Shown here piece by piece: positions 3,854 to 5,344 of a DNA stretch of 5,344 nucleotides. A program made the translations under genes and the position numbers. Within the stretch, counting starts at the first letter, position 1, and each line of letters opens with the position of its first letter. The stretch comes from Methanobacteriota archaeon (GTDB lineage Archaea > Micrarchaeota > Micrarchaeia > Anstonellales > J096): NCBI GenBank assembly GCA_003694965.1, contig RFJG01000023.1:1-5344 (forward strand), in the 5' to 3' direction. The notes under the pieces are model-generated. The model was given only the letters and a program-made list of their open reading frames with translations, searched no databases and was not told the origin of the DNA.

Positions 3854-5173
3854 TCATATATGGATTATTGTGTTTGTCCTGTGGTTCCCCGGCGGATAGC
3901 CAAAGACAAATACAGCCTCCTCTACAGCGAAAAGCTCCTTCAAGTAATCAAAGTTGTCAAAGACGGGCTCAAACGAACCCTGCTTAGGAACAACACCATA
4001 AAAGAAATTCAAATACTTGAGAGTTCTCTTTTTGGGAGTTATCGCAAAAATAGAGAGGCCTGGCCTTTGCCTCGATATCTTGGAGGGGGTTGTTCCGTGG
4101 ACTGTTGGCGCTATTATGTCGCACTTATACCTCTCAGCTATCTTTATGGCTGATTTGGCCATCACATCCTTGATGTCCTTTTTCTCCACCTCAAAGCTTT
4201 TTAGCTTCTTCTCTGCCTGCATTACTGTCTTCTCCATAACCCTTAGAGCATTGAGGGGGTAGTTGCCAACAGCAGTCTCTCCTGAGAGCATGAGGCAATC
4301 TGCCCCTTCTATGACGGCAGTGTATACATCATTAACCTCCGCTCTTGTTGGCATGGGATTATTGACCATGCTCTCCAACATCTGTGTAGCTACTATGACT
4401 GGCTTCCTCTTATGTTTAGCCTTATTAATGATATCCATCTGCAATGAAGGAACTTGCTCTTCTGGCAGTGATAGAGCGAGGTCCCCTCTTGCCACCATAA
4501 CGCCATCCGCCCTTTCTATTATCTCATCCAAATTCTTAACAGCATCAACACTCTCTATCTTGGCTATGACTATGGAGTCCTCACCTAAGAGTTTCTTAAG
4601 TTTAGATACATCCTTGGCATCTCTCACAAAGGACTGGGCAACGGCATCAAAGGATTCTTTTTTTATGAACCTTATGTTCCTCTTGTCTTCCTCTCCTATT
4701 GAGGGCAATGGAAAATCCTTTCCCCTGAGCACAAGGGATTTCTTAGGTTTTAGGACGTGTTGGTAAAAAAAAAAAAAAAATGGCTCCCCTCCATCTACAA
4801 CGACTATGAATGTAAGTAAGCCATCATCAACCAAAAGGACATCTCCTTCCTTGGCGAGCTTTGAGAGGATGGCCTTCTCATCAACGGGCAACTCCTCTAT
4901 CGAAAATGTTTGGCCTTCCTTTACTATTATGGGTTCCTTGTTCGTTGTCCTTATCTCCGGTCCTTTCAAATCTGCCAGGGTTGTTATGGGCTTCCCAAGC
5001 TCTTCTTCAACATCCCTTACCATTGAAAGCCTATTCTTGTGCTCCTTGTGTTCTCCGTGAGACATATTTATGCGCGCTATATTGGCATAAGACAGGAGTT
5101 TCTTGAGCTTCTCATAATCGTCTGTTGATGGACCAAGCGTTATGACTATCTTCGTTTTCCTCAATGCCTTCAT
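3854..5173 (-). CDS. pyk: Pyruvate kinase
   Basis: A 439-residue glycolytic enzyme that converts phosphoenolpyruvate and ADP to pyruvate and ATP. Barrel motifs are intact: TKIVITLGP (7-15), ARINMSHG (33-40, R34, N36, S38), DLKGPEIRT (68-76, K70), LVDDGLL (114-120), IAKIES (203-208, catalytic K205 and metal ligand E207), VMVARGDLA (225-233, D231), VATQMLESM (261-269, T263), PTRAEVNDV (275-283) and LMLSGETAVG (294-303). The B domain (about 72-157) contains an odd P-FFFFF-Y run at 131-137 encoded by a 16-nt T tract. At 439 residues it is somewhat shorter than E. coli PykF (470), with the loss mostly in the B and C-terminal regions; the end GNHRTNTIIHI still matches the family's closing strand. 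ATG 5173 lies 26.5 nt from a shared TATA box, implying a leaderless mRNA. Confidence 0.95.
   Translation of the reverse strand: MKALRKTKIVITLGPSTDDYEKLKKLLSYANIARINMSHGEHKEHKNRLSMVRDVEEELGKPITTLADLKGPEIRTTNKEPIIVKEGQTFSIEELPVDEKAILSKLAKEGDVLLVDDGLLTFIVVVDGGEPFFFFFYQHVLKPKKSLVLRGKDFPLPSIGEEDKRNIRFIKKESFDAVAQSFVRDAKDVSKLKKLLGEDSIVIAKIESVDAVKNLDEIIERADGVMVARGDLALSLPEEQVPSLQMDIINKAKHKRKPVIVATQMLESMVNNPMPTRAEVNDVYTAVIEGADCLMLSGETAVGNYPLNALRVMEKTVMQAEKKLKSFEVEKKDIKDVMAKSAIKIAERYKCDIIAPTVHGTTPSKISRQRPGLSIFAITPKKRTLKYLNFFYGVVPKQGSFEPVFDNFDYLKELFAVEEAVFVFGYPPGNHRTNTIIHI
4765..4780 (-). repeat. 16-nt homopolymer (T16 on the pyk coding strand)
   Basis: Sixteen consecutive A on the plus strand read as T16 in the pyk coding strand and encode F132-F136 plus the first base of Y137. 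The frame is open on both sides with 16 bases; a change of one or two bases would shift it. Long T runs in the non-template strand are termination signals for archaeal RNA polymerase. Sequencing or assembly error in the run length or local sequence is a serious alternative. Confidence 0.9.
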
Positions 5174-5196
5174 AAATGAGTTGACGCTACAAGCTT

Positions 5197-5202
5197 TTTA
5201 AA
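5197..5202. promoter_or_regulatory. Bidirectional TATA box between pyk and a divergent membrane protein
   Basis: The palindromic TTTAAA is centred at 5199.5. The pyk ATG (5173, minus) is 26.5 nt away and the divergent ATG (5225, plus) is 25.5 nt away. No other TATA-like element in the 51-bp gap has suitable spacing; TATAAC at 5211 is too close to the plus-strand start. One TBP site therefore probably serves both leaderless genes. Confidence 0.65.
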
Positions 5203-5224
5203 TTAGGGCGTATAACTTTATGGC

Positions 5225-5344
5225 ATGCGCAGAATATCCTGGCCCCTATACCTAACTGCATTGGTAGTTAGCATAATAATATTTTTCAGCGGTTTCTATT
5301 TCGCTAGCTTAATTGAGCAGAGTGTTAAGTTAGACATGAAATCA
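5225..5344 (+). CDS. Membrane-anchored protein, N-terminal fragment (3' end off window)
   Basis: An open frame from the ATG at 5225 to the right edge gives 40 residues with no stop. A short basic start (MRRISW, R2 and R3) precedes one hydrophobic segment at about residues 7-29 (PLYLTALVVSIIIFFSGFYF and onward), then a polar stretch (EQSVKLDMKS). Positive charges before the helix suggest the N-terminus stays in the cytoplasm, making this a signal anchor with the rest outside the cell, or a signal peptide without an obvious cleavage site. The start is chosen over ATG 5220, whose frame stops after 11 codons, and because the shared TATA box lies 25.5 nt upstream. It is divergent from pyk. The family cannot be told from this fragment. 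Confidence 0.68.
   Translation, partial: MRRISWPLYLTALVVSIIIFFSGFYFASLIEQSVKLDMKS

Noticed and set aside
4263..4766. Plus-strand open frame of 167 codons opposite pyk
   Set aside because: It is antisense to strongly conserved pyruvate kinase motifs, and no promoter or Shine-Dalgarno fits it.

Overview
The window looks like a compact archaeal chromosome segment, roughly 40-45 % GC. The archaeal markers are a eukaryote-like ribosomal protein eL34 (L34e), the archaeal-type CMP kinase next to it, tRNA genes without encoded CCA, and TTTAAA-type TATA boxes placed about 25 nt before start codons, which implies leaderless mRNAs. The small genes, tight spacing and short operons would suit a DPANN-type genome, but that placement is inference.

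Layout. Positions 1-290 (minus) hold the 5' part of an unrecognised gene that runs off the left edge. A TATA box at 313-318 lies between it and a tRNA-Gly(UCC) gene at 345-415 (plus) and is correctly spaced for both. From 416 to 841 there is no credible gene. This stretch is packed with hairpins, an inverted pair of about 95-nt repeat units, an exact 52-nt direct repeat, and a 25-nt copy of the 3' end of the adjacent tRNA. A tRNA-Thr(UGU) gene follows at 842-913 (minus). A plus-strand block then runs from 1035 to 2752: a Yip1-like membrane protein with its own leaderless promoter, then L34e with a strong Shine-Dalgarno, CMP kinase overlapping it by 4 nt, and a small protein with four CxxC pairs.

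That block meets a minus-strand block with no intergenic base at 2752/2753. The minus block reads pyruvate kinase (5173 to 3854) and then an AroG/F/H-type DAHP synthase (3817 to 2753). Both enzymes use phosphoenolpyruvate, so the pair sits at the branch between pyruvate formation and the shikimate pathway. A single palindromic TTTAAA at 5197-5202 lies midway between the pyruvate kinase start and the start of a divergent membrane-anchored protein (5225 to the right edge).

Most worth a second look: the tRNA-flanking repeat cluster, where paired substitutions preserve two stems; a 16-nt T tract in the coding strand of pyk, which would be expected to act as an archaeal terminator; the bacterial-looking DAHP synthase; the compact FYVE/RING-like zinc protein; and the two apparently bidirectional promoters.
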